DNA of 13,636 nt from an uncultured Alphaproteobacteria bacterium (lineage in GTDB: Bacteria > Pseudomonadota > Alphaproteobacteria > Rhizobiales > Hyphomicrobiaceae). Shown one piece after another: positions 1 to 8,558 of the stretch (position 1 is its first letter; each line of letters opens with the position of its first letter). The position numbers and the translations under genes are program-made. The notes beneath the pieces were generated by a model. It was not told where the DNA came from, ran no database searches, and worked only from the letters and a program-made list of their open reading frames with translations. Where the stretch lies: positions 1 through 13,636 of the forward strand of contig CALFEM010000609.1 in assembly GCA_937950105.1 (NCBI GenBank). The letters are read 5' to 3'.

Positions 1-1904
1 GCGAGTGCCTTGTCGATGTCGGCGATCGGCACGCTGGAGGCGATGTAGCGAAGCCCGAGATGGTCGGCGAGAGGCGAACGGTAGGACGGGAACAGGGCCG
101 AGAACCTGCGGTCCTGCGGGCTGCCCGCAACGTCGCCCGCTCCGACCGCGCGGCTGTAGAGATCGAGCCGGACCGGATTGTAGCCGAGCGTGTTCTCGAG
201 CCGGTGCGTCATGCTCGCGTTCGGCCAGTGGAAGCCGAGGCCGATCAGCTCGACGCGGTCGCGGCGGGTCTCGCTTTGCCCGGCATCGACGAGGCGGCGC
301 AGCGTGACGATGGTCTCGTTGGCGGAGCCGGGTTCCAGTACCTCGTAATACGGGGTCGGCAAGGCGCTGGCGCCGCCCGGGCCGTTCGACCAGGCGAGAT
401 CCCCCGCCGTCGCCGCCACCAGCAGCACGCCTGCCAACACGGGGCGCAGCGGCTCGTTGCGCCGCGCCAGCGCGATCGTGATCGCCGCAGCGGCGAAGAT
501 CGCGAGCGAGACGACGAGTGGCCGCGTCGCCATGTCGAGCTTGCCGAAGTGGATCGCGACACCCGCTGCGGCGGCGAAACCTGCCGCGACCGTCAGCCCG
601 GTCAGCCACAGTGCGAGACGTGGCGGCTGCCACAGCGGCTCGGCGAGCAGGCGGTGCGCGACGTAGCCCGCCAGCAGCGCTGCGAAGAAGCCGATCAGGA
701 ACGTCGCATCGGCCGGACGGCGATAGAAGTCGACGCCGGGCAGGTGCGCGTGCAGAGCCGCGAACACCGGCGTGTACCAGCCGAGCGCGTAAACCAGCAT
801 TGCGGCGAGCGACAACGTCAGCGCAGCGACCTCGCGCCGCCACAGTGTGCCGGTGAACAGTCCGACCAGTAGCAGGAGCAGCGGCACGGCGCCGAAGTAG
901 AGCACGCCCATGTTCTGCGCGATGAACAGGTCCGTGCCGCGCCACGTGAAGCTCGGCGGCCCCCAGTAGTCGGCCATCGGTCCCGAGGCGCCGAACACGT
1001 CCGGAGAAAGCGCCGTCACCAGCAAGGCGGGATGCAGTGAGCCGCGTCCTGCTCCGATCAAGTCGATGTCCGGCCGGTTCGACTGCTCGGCGATCAGCGC
1101 CGTCATGGCGACCGGCAGCGCGATCAGCAGCGCCCCGGCGATGGATCCGGCAGCGAGCGGACCGAGACTGTTGCGCAGGCGCGCCGCCGCGTCATCACCG
1201 CCCGTCGCGCCCTCGCGCGTAGAGAGCGCCCCGCCGGGCACGATCTCCCAAACCACCAGCACGATCAGCAGATAGACCGACAGCAACGCGATCTGGTCGC
1301 GCCCGAGCACCATGAACGCGGCGACGATGCCCGCGGCGATGCCGTACCATAAGGACCCGCGCGCCATGGCCCGGCCGAGCAGCACCAACACCATCGGCAG
1401 ATATGCGAGACTGACCACTTGCCCGGTATGCTGGATGCGCCACGCCATGGACGCACCGAAAGCGAAGGCGATGGCCGCGACGAGCCCGCCGGCCCAATGC
1501 CAGCCGCGATCACGGAACCAGACGACGACCGCCAGCGCGCCGAGCAGAACGGTGACGAGCACGGCGGTATCGACCGCCCTGAGGCTCGGGTTGCCGTCGA
1601 TGAGTGCCAGCGCCAGAAACGGTGGCGAGAAGATCAGCGATTGCGGGTCGGCGATCTGCGGGTGGCCTGAGAACACGAACGGGTTCCAGTACGGCGTCTC
1701 GCCGCGCGCGATCGATTGCGCCAGGAACTGCGCCTGCGGCTGGAAGTGTGCCTTCGCATCCCAGGGTATCGTCACCTGACCGGAGAGCCAGGGCCAGCCG
1801 AGCGCCAGCCACAGGACGGCAAGCAGCAGTGCCACCGGCAGCAGCGGCCAGTCGCTCTCCGTGTCGTGGTCGATCAGCGCCGCCGGCCGCCGCTCGCTAG
1901 CCAT
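1..1904 (-). CDS. YfhO-like GT-C-type polytopic membrane protein (C-terminus outside window)
   Basis: The frame is open from ATG at 1904 down to the window edge, giving 634 residues without a stop; the 3' end is missing. A hydrophobic helix at about residues 20-40 is followed by an extracytoplasmic loop with W48-D49 and the stretch PYWNPFVFSGHPQIADPQS (71-89). Many further hydrophobic segments follow, then a more polar C-terminal part with an LHAHLPGVDFYRRPAD motif before it. A WNP...G.P..ADPQ loop after the first helix is typical of the YfhO/GT-C class, whose members use lipid-linked sugars. YfhO itself glycosylates cell-wall polymers in Gram-positive bacteria; the substrate here is unknown. 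D49 is in the place expected for a GT-C catalytic acid, which is inference. A GGGAGA lies about 11 bases upstream of the start. It stands alone and is divergent from the reductase gene at 2086. An alternative is an unassigned membrane protein of the DUF type. Confidence 0.75.
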   Translation of the reverse strand, partial: MASERRPAALIDHDTESDWPLLPVALLLAVLWLALGWPWLSGQVTIPWDAKAHFQPQAQFLAQSIARGETPYWNPFVFSGHPQIADPQSLIFSPPFLALALIDGNPSLRAVDTAVLVTVLLGALAVVVWFRDRGWHWAGGLVAAIAFAFGASMAWRIQHTGQVVSLAYLPMVLVLLGRAMARGSLWYGIAAGIVAAFMVLGRDQIALLSVYLLIVLVVWEIVPGGALSTREGATGGDDAAARLRNSLGPLAAGSIAGALLIALPVAMTALIAEQSNRPDIDLIGAGRGSLHPALLVTALSPDVFGASGPMADYWGPPSFTWRGTDLFIAQNMGVLYFGAVPLLLLLVGLFTGTLWRREVAALTLSLAAMLVYALGWYTPVFAALHAHLPGVDFYRRPADATFLIGFFAALLAGYVAHRLLAEPLWQPPRLALWLTGLTVAAGFAAAAGVAIHFGKLDMATRPLVVSLAIFAAAAITIALARRNEPLRPVLAGVLLVAATAGDLAWSNGPGGASALPTPYYEVLEPGSANETIVTLRRLVDAGQSETRRDRVELIGLGFHWPNASMTHRLENTLGYNPVRLDLYSRAVGAGDVAGSPQDRRFSALFPSYRSPLADHLGLRYIASSVPIADIDKAL

Positions 1905-2085
1905 TCCCGGTTCGTCTCCCTCGCGCGCGCCCGTGCGCGCGTTTCGTATAGCATCGTGATCGGGCCATTCGGCATCCGACGTCGCAGAAACTCATGTCGT
2001 CGTGAACGGGCGAACGCGATTCCATGGGCCGGCCGGCGACGAACGCCATTGACCATGGCGCCGTCCCGCGAGCAGAAATGCGGCC
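1905..2085. other. Divergent intergenic spacer with alternating CG tract
   Basis: This spacer of 181 bases separates the divergent membrane-protein and reductase genes, so it should hold promoters for both. A purine-pyrimidine alternating CG-rich tract lies at about 1921-1940. The only AT-rich -10-like element is TATAC on the minus strand, around 1945-1951. No convincing -35 partner was found for either direction, so no promoter is called. Confidence 0.4.
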
Positions 2086-2820
2086 ATGAAGCACCCCGCA
2101 GATCATCCGGCCGCCCACCTCGGCGGCCTCGAACCGTCCTATGCCGCGAGCCTCAGTGCCGTCGCCGAGCCGCTTGGCGGTGCCATCGTCGTCGCCCAGC
2201 TCGGGCAGTCGCTCGACGGGCGCATCGCGCTGCCGAGCGGGGAAAGCCGCTGGATCAACAATTCGGCCGCGATCGATCACCTGCACCGCCTGCGCGCCTC
2301 GGTCGACGCGGTCGTGATCGGGATCGGCACGGCACTCGCGGACGATCCGCAATTGACGGTGCGCCGCTGCACCGGCCGCAGTCCCGCGCGCGTCGTCATC
2401 GATCGGCGCGGCGCCTGCCCGCACGCAGCCAAGGTGTTCGCCGACGACGGAGTCGAACGCGCTCTCGTCACCACCGCCGGGGTCGAGACGCCGCCGGGCG
2501 TGCGCCGCATCGTGCTGCCAGAGCGCGGGAACGCTTTCGAGCCGTTCGATGTTGTCGCTGCGCTGCGCAAGCAAGGTTGGCGGCGCATCCTCGTGGAGGG
2601 TGGCGCCGGCATCGTCTCGGCTTTCATCGACGCCGGTGTGGTCGATCGCCTGCACGTCCTCGTCGCGCCGCTGTTGCTCGGTTCGGGCACAACCGGATTG
2701 ACGTTGCGCACGCCGGCGTGCCTCGCCGAGGCGCACCGGCCGGAGACCGCCGTCCATGTCTTCGCCGACGGCGATGTGCTATTCGATTGCAACCTGCGCG
2801 CTCGCGCCGAACAGGTGTGA
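2086..2820 (+). CDS. Stand-alone RibD C-terminal-domain reductase (DHFR fold)
   Basis: The product has 244 residues and contains only the reductase half of RibD. Family motifs seen are AQLGQSLDGRIA (37-48), GIGTALADDPQLTVR (79-93), the nucleotide-binding LVEGGAGIVSAFI (169-181) and APLLLGSG (194-201). There is no N-terminal zinc deaminase domain (no HAE or PCxxC). In riboflavin synthesis this domain reduces the ribosylamino-pyrimidine carbonyl with NADPH. Stand-alone copies often act on other substrates, including pterins and deazaflavin-type compounds. The ATG at 2086 is the first usable start; an ATG at 2078 in another frame stops at once. It is followed by cytochrome b561 after 45 bases to that gene's preferred start, and it faces the pterin-synthase-like operon. 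A housekeeping riboflavin role is possible but less favoured without the deaminase or other rib genes nearby. Confidence 0.88.
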   Translation: MKHPADHPAAHLGGLEPSYAASLSAVAEPLGGAIVVAQLGQSLDGRIALPSGESRWINNSAAIDHLHRLRASVDAVVIGIGTALADDPQLTVRRCTGRSPARVVIDRRGACPHAAKVFADDGVERALVTTAGVETPPGVRRIVLPERGNAFEPFDVVAALRKQGWRRILVEGGAGIVSAFIDAGVVDRLHVLVAPLLLGSGTTGLTLRTPACLAEAHRPETAVHVFADGDVLFDCNLRARAEQV

Positions 2821-2850
2821 TGCGCCGCCGATGCCGGTTCCGCCTGTCCA

Positions 2851-2856
2851 GAGGAG
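2851..2856 (+). promoter_or_regulatory. Ribosome binding site that decides the b561 start
   Basis: GAGGAG lies 9 bases before the ATG at 2866. It directly abuts the ATG at 2857 with no spacing, so translation should begin at 2866 rather than at the longer in-frame start. Confidence 0.75.
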
Positions 2857-2865
2857 ATGCTGAGC

Positions 2866-3474
2866 ATGCCGCGACACGAGTCCCCGACCTCCCGCACCCG
2901 GCCCGCGCGCACGCCGTCCTCGCCGGCCGTCGAACTCTACAGTCCGACGGCGCGGGCCTTCCACTGGATCGTCGTGGCGCTGCTGCTGGTGCAGATTCCG
3001 CTCGGGCTCTACATGGTGCGCTACGGCGCCGCGACGAACTTCGCCGCGCCGACCGGGCAGATGTACGACTCGCACAAGCTGCTCGGTCTCGCCATCCTGC
3101 TGGTGGTGGTACTGCGTCTCGCCTACCGTCTGGCGCACGGGGCGCCTGCGCACGAGCCGACGCTCGAGACCTGGCACAAGCTCGCCAGCGGGTTCAACCA
3201 CTGGGGCCTCTATCTGTTGCTGCTCGCTATTCCGGTCGGCGGGTGGGTGGCCGTGTCGATGTACGGCCCGTTCCAGCCGTTCGGCATCGCGTTGCCGTCG
3301 CTCGCCGCCGAGAACAAGGCGCTCGCCGAGCAGGTCTTCATGGTGCACAAGTTCGCGGCCTGGCTGCTGATCGCGTTCGTCGGCATCCACGTCGGAGCGG
3401 CCCTCTATCACCACCTGATCCGAGGCGACAATGTCCTCGCGCGCATGATCCCGGGCCTGCTCCGCAAGCACTGA
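2866..3474 (+). CDS. Cytochrome b561 family protein
   Basis: The product has 202 residues from the ATG at 2866, chosen over ATG 2857 because of the ribosome binding site spacing. It has four predicted helices at about 31-51, 68-91, 110-131 and 159-183. Candidate haem-b ligands are H33 (in AFHW), H70 (in SHK), H161 (in VHK) and H175 (in GIHVG). This is the pattern of bacterial CybB-type b561, a di-haem inner-membrane protein that passes electrons between quinol and other carriers. The polar N-terminus of about 25 residues rich in Pro, Arg and Ser is cytoplasmic by the positive-inside rule. It sits 45 bases behind the reductase gene, so the two are probably cotranscribed. The stop is 34 bases from the end of the convergent methyltransferase gene, and no clear terminator was seen between them. 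Confidence 0.9.
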   Translation: MPRHESPTSRTRPARTPSSPAVELYSPTARAFHWIVVALLLVQIPLGLYMVRYGAATNFAAPTGQMYDSHKLLGLAILLVVVLRLAYRLAHGAPAHEPTLETWHKLASGFNHWGLYLLLLAIPVGGWVAVSMYGPFQPFGIALPSLAAENKALAEQVFMVHKFAAWLLIAFVGIHVGAALYHHLIRGDNVLARMIPGLLRKH

Positions 3475-3508
3475 CGTAGGCAACCGGATCGCGGCGTTGA
3501 GCGGCGCA

Positions 3509-4390
3509 TCACAGATCGCCGCTGTCCCCCACGTTGTCCTCGTCGTCGAAGCCGGGCGGCGGCAGACCGAGTGTGTCGACGTGGCCGACCTCGGCGCCGG
3601 TCCGCGTGATCGCCTGCCAGCGATCGACGATCGCGGCATCGACCGCGCGCGTCTCACGCACGGCAGCCGCCTGCCCCTCGACCAGTTCGCCGATCAGACG
3701 CGCCTCCTGGTGCGCGGAGAGCCGCCACGGGCTCTGGCCCTCGATCACCGCATAGCCCGCGAGTTCGAGCTGCTCGGCGAGTTCGACCGGCGCGGTCGGT
3801 CCGGCCGAGGCGCCGAAACCCTTGTCGCTCATCTGGTGGAGGTTGAACGCCTGTGTCATCTGGCCGTCGCTCGGCTGGCGCGGCTGCCAGTGCTGGATGC
3901 CGTTGTAGGTGAGCACGGTGTAGAACACGGCGCGGTTGCGGGCCGTCGCCTGCGCCGCGCGGCGAATGAATGCAGGCGAGGCGAGATCGAACAGCGCCGC
4001 CGCGGTCACGAGATCGGGCTTGCCCTCCAGCGCACGCTCGAGATCGCGCGCGAGGTCCAGCTCGAGGAACTCGACGTGGATGCGTCTGCCGGCCGCTCGC
4101 AGCTCCAGCACGCCGGTGTCGTGCTCGTGCGCTTCGTCGGCCCAGCCGATCAGCGCCACGCGTGCGGCGGCGAGCAGGCGCGCATCGTAATCGACCAGCG
4201 TCCACGACTGTCGCGCCGGGAGCAGCGGCGCGGTCGCGCGCAGATTGGAGCCGGCGCCGCAACCGAGATCGACCACGCGAACGCTGTCGCGCAGCGCGAA
4301 ATGCGCGGCCAGTGCGGAGGCCACCTCGCCGTTGCGAGCGCGGGCATCGGCCGGCTCGCGCAGCGCCAGCCAGTCCGGCGAAAAGCTCAT
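3509..4390 (-). CDS. Class I SAM-dependent methyltransferase
   Basis: The product has 293 residues. The start is the ATG at 4390, whose ATGA overlaps the stop of the glycosyltransferase gene; a longer frame back to 4468 would run into that gene and is rejected. Motif I is VVDLGCGAGSN (39-49), the SAM-binding glycine loop, and LVDYD (65-69) is the acidic post-I position that contacts the ribose. DLVTAAALFDLAS (126-138) fits motif II/III. The C-terminal part (LTYNGIQHWQP at 160-170, FNLHQMSDKGFG at 182-193) gives no substrate clue I recognise. The last 18 residues are acidic and probably disordered. It is the last gene of the pterin-synthase-like/glycosyltransferase/methyltransferase operon, so a small molecule or sugar made by those enzymes is the likely acceptor (inference). 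Confidence 0.88.
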   Translation of the reverse strand: MSFSPDWLALREPADARARNGEVASALAAHFALRDSVRVVDLGCGAGSNLRATAPLLPARQSWTLVDYDARLLAAARVALIGWADEAHEHDTGVLELRAAGRRIHVEFLELDLARDLERALEGKPDLVTAAALFDLASPAFIRRAAQATARNRAVFYTVLTYNGIQHWQPRQPSDGQMTQAFNLHQMSDKGFGASAGPTAPVELAEQLELAGYAVIEGQSPWRLSAHQEARLIGELVEGQAAAVRETRAVDAAIVDRWQAITRTGAEVGHVDTLGLPPPGFDDEDNVGDSGDL

Positions 4391-5445
4391 GTCCTGATCC
4401 CCACGATGGCCGCCGCTACGCGCCGTGCGGTCTCGTTCCACGTCGGCAGCGTGCGCCCGGTTTCCCACGAGGCGCGCCGCATTTCCTTGCGCAGCTTGTT
4501 GTCGCCGAGCACGCTCGAGATGGCGCGCGCCAGCGCCTTGGCATCGCCGGGCGGCACCTTGATGGCGGCGGCGTCGGGCACCGTCTCGGCGGCGGCACCT
4601 CCGGTGGTACAGACGATGGCGAGGCCGCGCGCCATGGCCTCCGCCAGCACCATGCCATAGCCCTCGTAAAGCGATGGCAGCACGAACAGGTCGGCGCTGT
4701 CATAGAAGCGGTCGAGCGTCGCCGGAACCACGGTGCCGGCCAGTGTCACGCGGTCGCCGAGGCGATGACGGGCGATGAGGTCGCGCACGCTCGAAGCGGT
4801 CGCCGGATCGCGGTCGACGGCACCGGCGATGGTGACGCGCCAGTCCGGGGCGTCGAGTTCGCGCAAGGCTTCGATCAGCACGTCGTAGCCCTTGCGTGCC
4901 GAAACCGCGCCGACGGCGAGCAGTTGCATCGGCGCGCCGGTGCCGGTCGCGCGCGGTGCCGGGTCCGTGCCCGGCTCGGCGACGGTGATGCGGTCGGCCG
5001 GGACGGTGTAGTCGTAGATCAGCGTCCGCCGCGTCAGGTCGCTGGTGACGATGACGTGCCGCGTCATCGCCAACGCGGCTTTCTCGGACTCGTAGAGTTC
5101 CTTGCTCCGCGCCGGCGCAAGGCCCGTCTCCAGCGCCAGCGGGTGATGCACCAGCGCGATGATGCGCCGGTCCAGCCGCGCGATCAGGTCGGCTGGCATG
5201 GCGCCATAGGCGAGCCCGTCGATGATCAGTCGCGTCGACGGGGAGGTTGCCGCGAGCAGGCGCGCCGTTTCCGCGAGATCACCGCCATCCGGCCGCGGAT
5301 AGCCCGCCGGCAGAACGATATGCCGCGCGCTGATGCCATACGACGGCAGCAGTTCGAGCAGGCGGCGATCGTAGATGTAGCCGCCCGTCGGCGTATCGAT
5401 GTCGCCGGGAATGGCGAACGCGACCTCGGCGAGACTGTCAGGCAC
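4387..5445 (-). CDS. Family 4 glycosyltransferase (GT-B fold)
   Basis: The product has 352 residues. The start is a GTG at 5445, 8 bases inside the preceding gene. The N-terminal half has the acceptor-side glycine loop TPTGGYIYDRRLLELL (18-33). The C-terminal donor-binding half has LLAVGAVSARKGYDVLIEAL (175-194) with the conserved Arg-Lys, then LFVLPSLYEGYGMVLAEAMA (253-272), whose E261 and E269 form the E-x7-E motif of GT4 enzymes. GT4 enzymes transfer a sugar from a nucleotide-sugar donor with retention of configuration, in the cytoplasm; donor and acceptor cannot be read from sequence. No signal peptide or membrane segment is seen. It is translationally coupled on both sides, to the pterin-synthase-like gene upstream and the methyltransferase downstream. 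This suggests a soluble product of the same pathway as acceptor (inference). Confidence 0.9.
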   Translation of the reverse strand: MPDSLAEVAFAIPGDIDTPTGGYIYDRRLLELLPSYGISARHIVLPAGYPRPDGGDLAETARLLAATSPSTRLIIDGLAYGAMPADLIARLDRRIIALVHHPLALETGLAPARSKELYESEKAALAMTRHVIVTSDLTRRTLIYDYTVPADRITVAEPGTDPAPRATGTGAPMQLLAVGAVSARKGYDVLIEALRELDAPDWRVTIAGAVDRDPATASSVRDLIARHRLGDRVTLAGTVVPATLDRFYDSADLFVLPSLYEGYGMVLAEAMARGLAIVCTTGGAAAETVPDAAAIKVPPGDAKALARAISSVLGDNKLRKEMRRASWETGRTLPTWNETARRVAAAIVGIRT

Positions 5446-5857
5446 CGGATGCCTCGCGCTGGACGGGGCCTTCGCACCAGGCGCGCGCGAGGTCGGTCTC
5501 GGTCAGCGTCACGCGCACGCGGGAAAGCCCCTTGCCGTCCTCGCCGAGCGCTCCGGAGCGTGCCGCTTCGACGATGCGCTCGAAGATGTGGCGGGCGAGA
5601 AATTCGGTGGTGGTCAGCTTGCCCTTGAACTCGGCGATCTCGTCGAGATTCTTGTAGGCCAGCGGCTTCAGCGTCTTGTTGAGCACGTCGAGGGCGGCGC
5701 CGATGTCGACGACGACGTTCTGTGCCGTCAACTGCTCGCGCATGAAGGCGACGTCGACGACGAAGGTGGCGCCGTGCATGTTCTGCGCGGGGCCGAAGAA
5801 CGGGTCGGGAAGGGAATGGGCGATCATGATGCGATCGCGGACCTCGACGGCAAACAT
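5438..5857 (-). CDS. Divergent 6-pyruvoyl-tetrahydropterin synthase/QueD-like protein
   Basis: The product has 139 residues from the ATG at 5857. The frame extends open to 6049, but that would place the start across the terminator at 5999-6030 and add a composition unlike the family. The family layout is visible: H14 in IAHSLPD, HGA at 28-30, VVDIG at 49-53, LAYKNLDE at 66-73, TTTEFLARHI at 82-91 and TLTET at 117-121. By recall of E. coli QueD, the expected residues are Cys before the HGH, HGH itself, and LDHxxLN. Here the Cys position is A24, the last zinc His is A30, and Asp-His is A67-Y68. E85 and E120, which hold the pterin ring in the family, remain. The normal reaction acts on dihydroneopterin triphosphate; the changed site suggests a different reaction or a binding role. 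It is the first gene of the three-gene operon and overlaps the glycosyltransferase by 8 bases. Confidence 0.82.
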   Translation of the reverse strand: MFAVEVRDRIMIAHSLPDPFFGPAQNMHGATFVVDVAFMREQLTAQNVVVDIGAALDVLNKTLKPLAYKNLDEIAEFKGKLTTTEFLARHIFERIVEAARSGALGEDGKGLSRVRVTLTETDLARAWCEGPVQREASGA

Positions 5858-5998
5858 CACGTGCAGGGCTCCGGCAGGCTTGAGGTGGGCGGCGCAATGC
5901 GCCTTGGACCTCCTATAGCGGTGCGAACGCGGCAGCGATAGGGCGCCCGCCGCGAAAGGCAAACGTCGAGCCTCGCAACCTCGGTCCGTCCCGCCGAC

Positions 5999-6030
5999 AA
6001 AAAAAGGGCGGCCCGCGCTGGGCCGCCCTT
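5999..6030 (-). terminator. Rho-independent terminator behind the CBS gene
   Basis: Read on the minus strand, an 11-bp perfect stem (arms 6020-6030 and 6004-6014, core GGGCGGCCC/GGGCCGCCC) with a 5-base loop is followed by a run of seven T (complement of A at 5999-6005, partly shared with the stem). It lies 25 bases after the CBS gene stop. It separates that gene from the pterin-synthase-like operon, which must therefore have its own promoter between 5858 and about 5998. Confidence 0.9.
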
Positions 6031-6054
6031 CGATTGCATGCCGGTGCAATTATC

Positions 6055-6483
6055 TCAGGCCGCTGAGTCCTTCAGGGCTTCCATCAGGTCCTCGCGGGCG
6101 ATGACGCCGACCAGCTTGTCGGCTTCGTCCAGCACCGGGAAACTCCGCGCCCGCATCTCGATCATGAGCTGCAGTGCGCGGGTCAGCGGCGCCGTCACGT
6201 CGACGCTGACGACCTTTTTCGTCATCACGTCGCCGACCGTGCGGTTCATCAGGGCGTCGTACTGCGGCACCATCTGCGTGGTGGCGAAGGCGAACGCCTT
6301 GAGGAAATCGAACTTGGTGACGAGCCCCACCAGGGCGCCGTTGTCGACGACCGGGAAGGCGTTGAAGTCATGCTCTTCGAACAGAGCCTCGAGCTCGCGC
6401 AGCGTGATGCCGGGCCCGATGGTCATCGGGTTCGCCGTCATGTACTGGCCGACCTTGTATTCGAGGAATTTGTATATCGCCAT
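6055..6483 (-). CDS. Two-CBS-domain protein
   Basis: The product has 142 residues made almost entirely of a CBS pair. CBS1 spans about residues 10-65 (VGQYMTANPMTIGPGITLRE, then FNAFPVVDNGALVGLVTKFD). CBS2 spans about 82-138 (VGDVMTKKVVSVDVTAPLTR, then RSFPVLDEADKLVGVIARED). Such tandems bind adenine nucleotides such as AMP, ATP or SAM and sense energy or metabolite state. With no catalytic domain attached, the partner is unknown. The length is normal for stand-alone CBS proteins. The ATG at 6483 is the natural start, with the first domain beginning about ten residues later; only a weak GAGG lies upstream. It forms its own transcription unit, with a candidate TTGACG promoter element upstream and a strong terminator downstream. 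Confidence 0.92.
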   Translation of the reverse strand: MAIYKFLEYKVGQYMTANPMTIGPGITLRELEALFEEHDFNAFPVVDNGALVGLVTKFDFLKAFAFATTQMVPQYDALMNRTVGDVMTKKVVSVDVTAPLTRALQLMIEMRARSFPVLDEADKLVGVIAREDLMEALKDSAA

Positions 6484-6503
6484 GCGCGCCGGGATGCCTC
6501 GAT

Positions 6504-6532
6504 TTGCGGACGCCGTGATTGATGGGCGTCAA
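6504..6532 (-). promoter_or_regulatory. Candidate promoter of the CBS gene
   Basis: On the minus strand TTGACG (6532-6527) matches a sigma-70 -35 box and lies about 44 bases before the CBS start. The -10 region about 17-19 bases on (GCAAAT or CCGCAA) is a poor match. Weak evidence. Confidence 0.3.
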
Positions 6533-6636
6533 TTGCGATGCCGCAGTGCAGCATGCCAGCTATTCGGTGATTGCAGGCGGCGCGTCAAGAGCGTGTCGAT
6601 GCGCCGCCCAGCCGAGCGGGCGAGGCCCGGAAGCGG

Positions 6637-6843
6637 TTAGGGGCGCGTCAGCGTCAGCGTAAAGACGAACGCCGCCAGAACCGCGGCATGCAGCACGTAG
6701 ATGAAGGCGCCGAAGCCAAAATACGCGATGGCCGCGATCCAGATGGCGAGCAGCGCCACGACCACCACGATGACGGTCATGGTCAGCTTGACGTCGCTCG
6801 GCACGTGGGCGGCATCGTTGTTGGACTGGTCGAGTTCCGTCAT
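6637..6843 (-). CDS. Small two-helix membrane protein, function unknown
   Basis: The product has 68 residues. A polar N-terminus of about 18 residues (several Asp, Asn, Ser) precedes two hydrophobic helices, about 20-42 (rich in Val, Ile, Ala) and 45-64. They are separated by the short aromatic-glycine turn YFGFGAF (41-47). AGGAG lies 8 bases before the ATG at 6843, a good ribosome binding site that supports the gene being real. The family is not recognised. It lies between the CBS gene and the glutamate synthase operon on the same strand. It has 153 bases after it and 237 before it, with a terminator in the upstream spacer, so it is probably transcribed alone. Confidence 0.75.
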   Translation of the reverse strand: MTELDQSNNDAAHVPSDVKLTMTVIVVVVALLAIWIAAIAYFGFGAFIYVLHAAVLAAFVFTLTLTRP

Positions 6844-7009
6844 GCGGGCGGCTCCTGCGCGGCTAGCGTTTTCAGTCGACGCGGGGGAGGCTCCCGCACG
6901 TGACAGGTGTGCTCGGCGTCAACTTGTGCCGCTGGCGCGCGAGGCGGAACACTGCGCGGCCTGCCTCAGCGACAGTCTGACTCATATCAGAGAATCCATT
7001 GATCTCACG
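6844..7009. other. Spacer upstream of the small membrane protein
   Basis: This lies between the gltD-side terminator and the small membrane protein gene. Apart from the AGGAG site at 6852-6856 on the minus strand, no open frame with a credible start, no RNA gene and no clear promoter boxes were seen. Confidence 0.4.
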
Positions 7010-7046
7010 CAAAAACGCGAAGGGCGCCCGCCTGCAGCGAGCGCCC
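7010..7046 (-). terminator. Probable terminator of the gltB-gltD operon
   Basis: On the minus strand a 10-bp stem with one G-T wobble (arms 7046-7037 and 7031-7022, loop of 5) begins 35 bases after the gltD stop. The T run (TTTTT, complement of 7011-7015) is 6 bases past the stem rather than adjacent, which lowers certainty. Confidence 0.6.
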
Positions 7047-7080
7047 CCGGAACGATACGAGCCAATGCTGCTGCGCCGGC

Positions 7081-8520
<1,440 letters not shown>

Positions 8521-8558
8521 GGTGTGCTTTCCAGTGGTGAAATCAAAAACGATTGCGC

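Noticed and set aside
60..872. 270-codon plus-strand frame near the left edge
   Set aside because: It is antisense to the YfhO-like gene, which is open for 634 codons and has membrane helices and family motifs.
1716..3479. 587-codon plus-strand frame across the divergent spacer, reductase and b561 genes
   Set aside because: It is Arg/Ala-rich out-of-frame translation overlapping two genes with clear family motifs in another frame.
3970..5628. 552-codon plus-strand frame opposite the operon
   Set aside because: It is antisense to the methyltransferase, glycosyltransferase and pterin-synthase-like genes and is Arg-rich without motifs.
5858..6049. N-terminal extension of the pterin-synthase-like protein by 64 residues
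   Set aside because: The start would precede the intrinsic terminator at 5999-6030, so the ribosome would read through a terminator hairpin. The extra residues are also unlike the family.
6576..6608. 8-bp perfect inverted repeat (GGCGGCGC) with a 17-base loop after the small membrane protein gene
   Set aside because: The loop is long and no T run follows in the direction of transcription, so it is not called a terminator.
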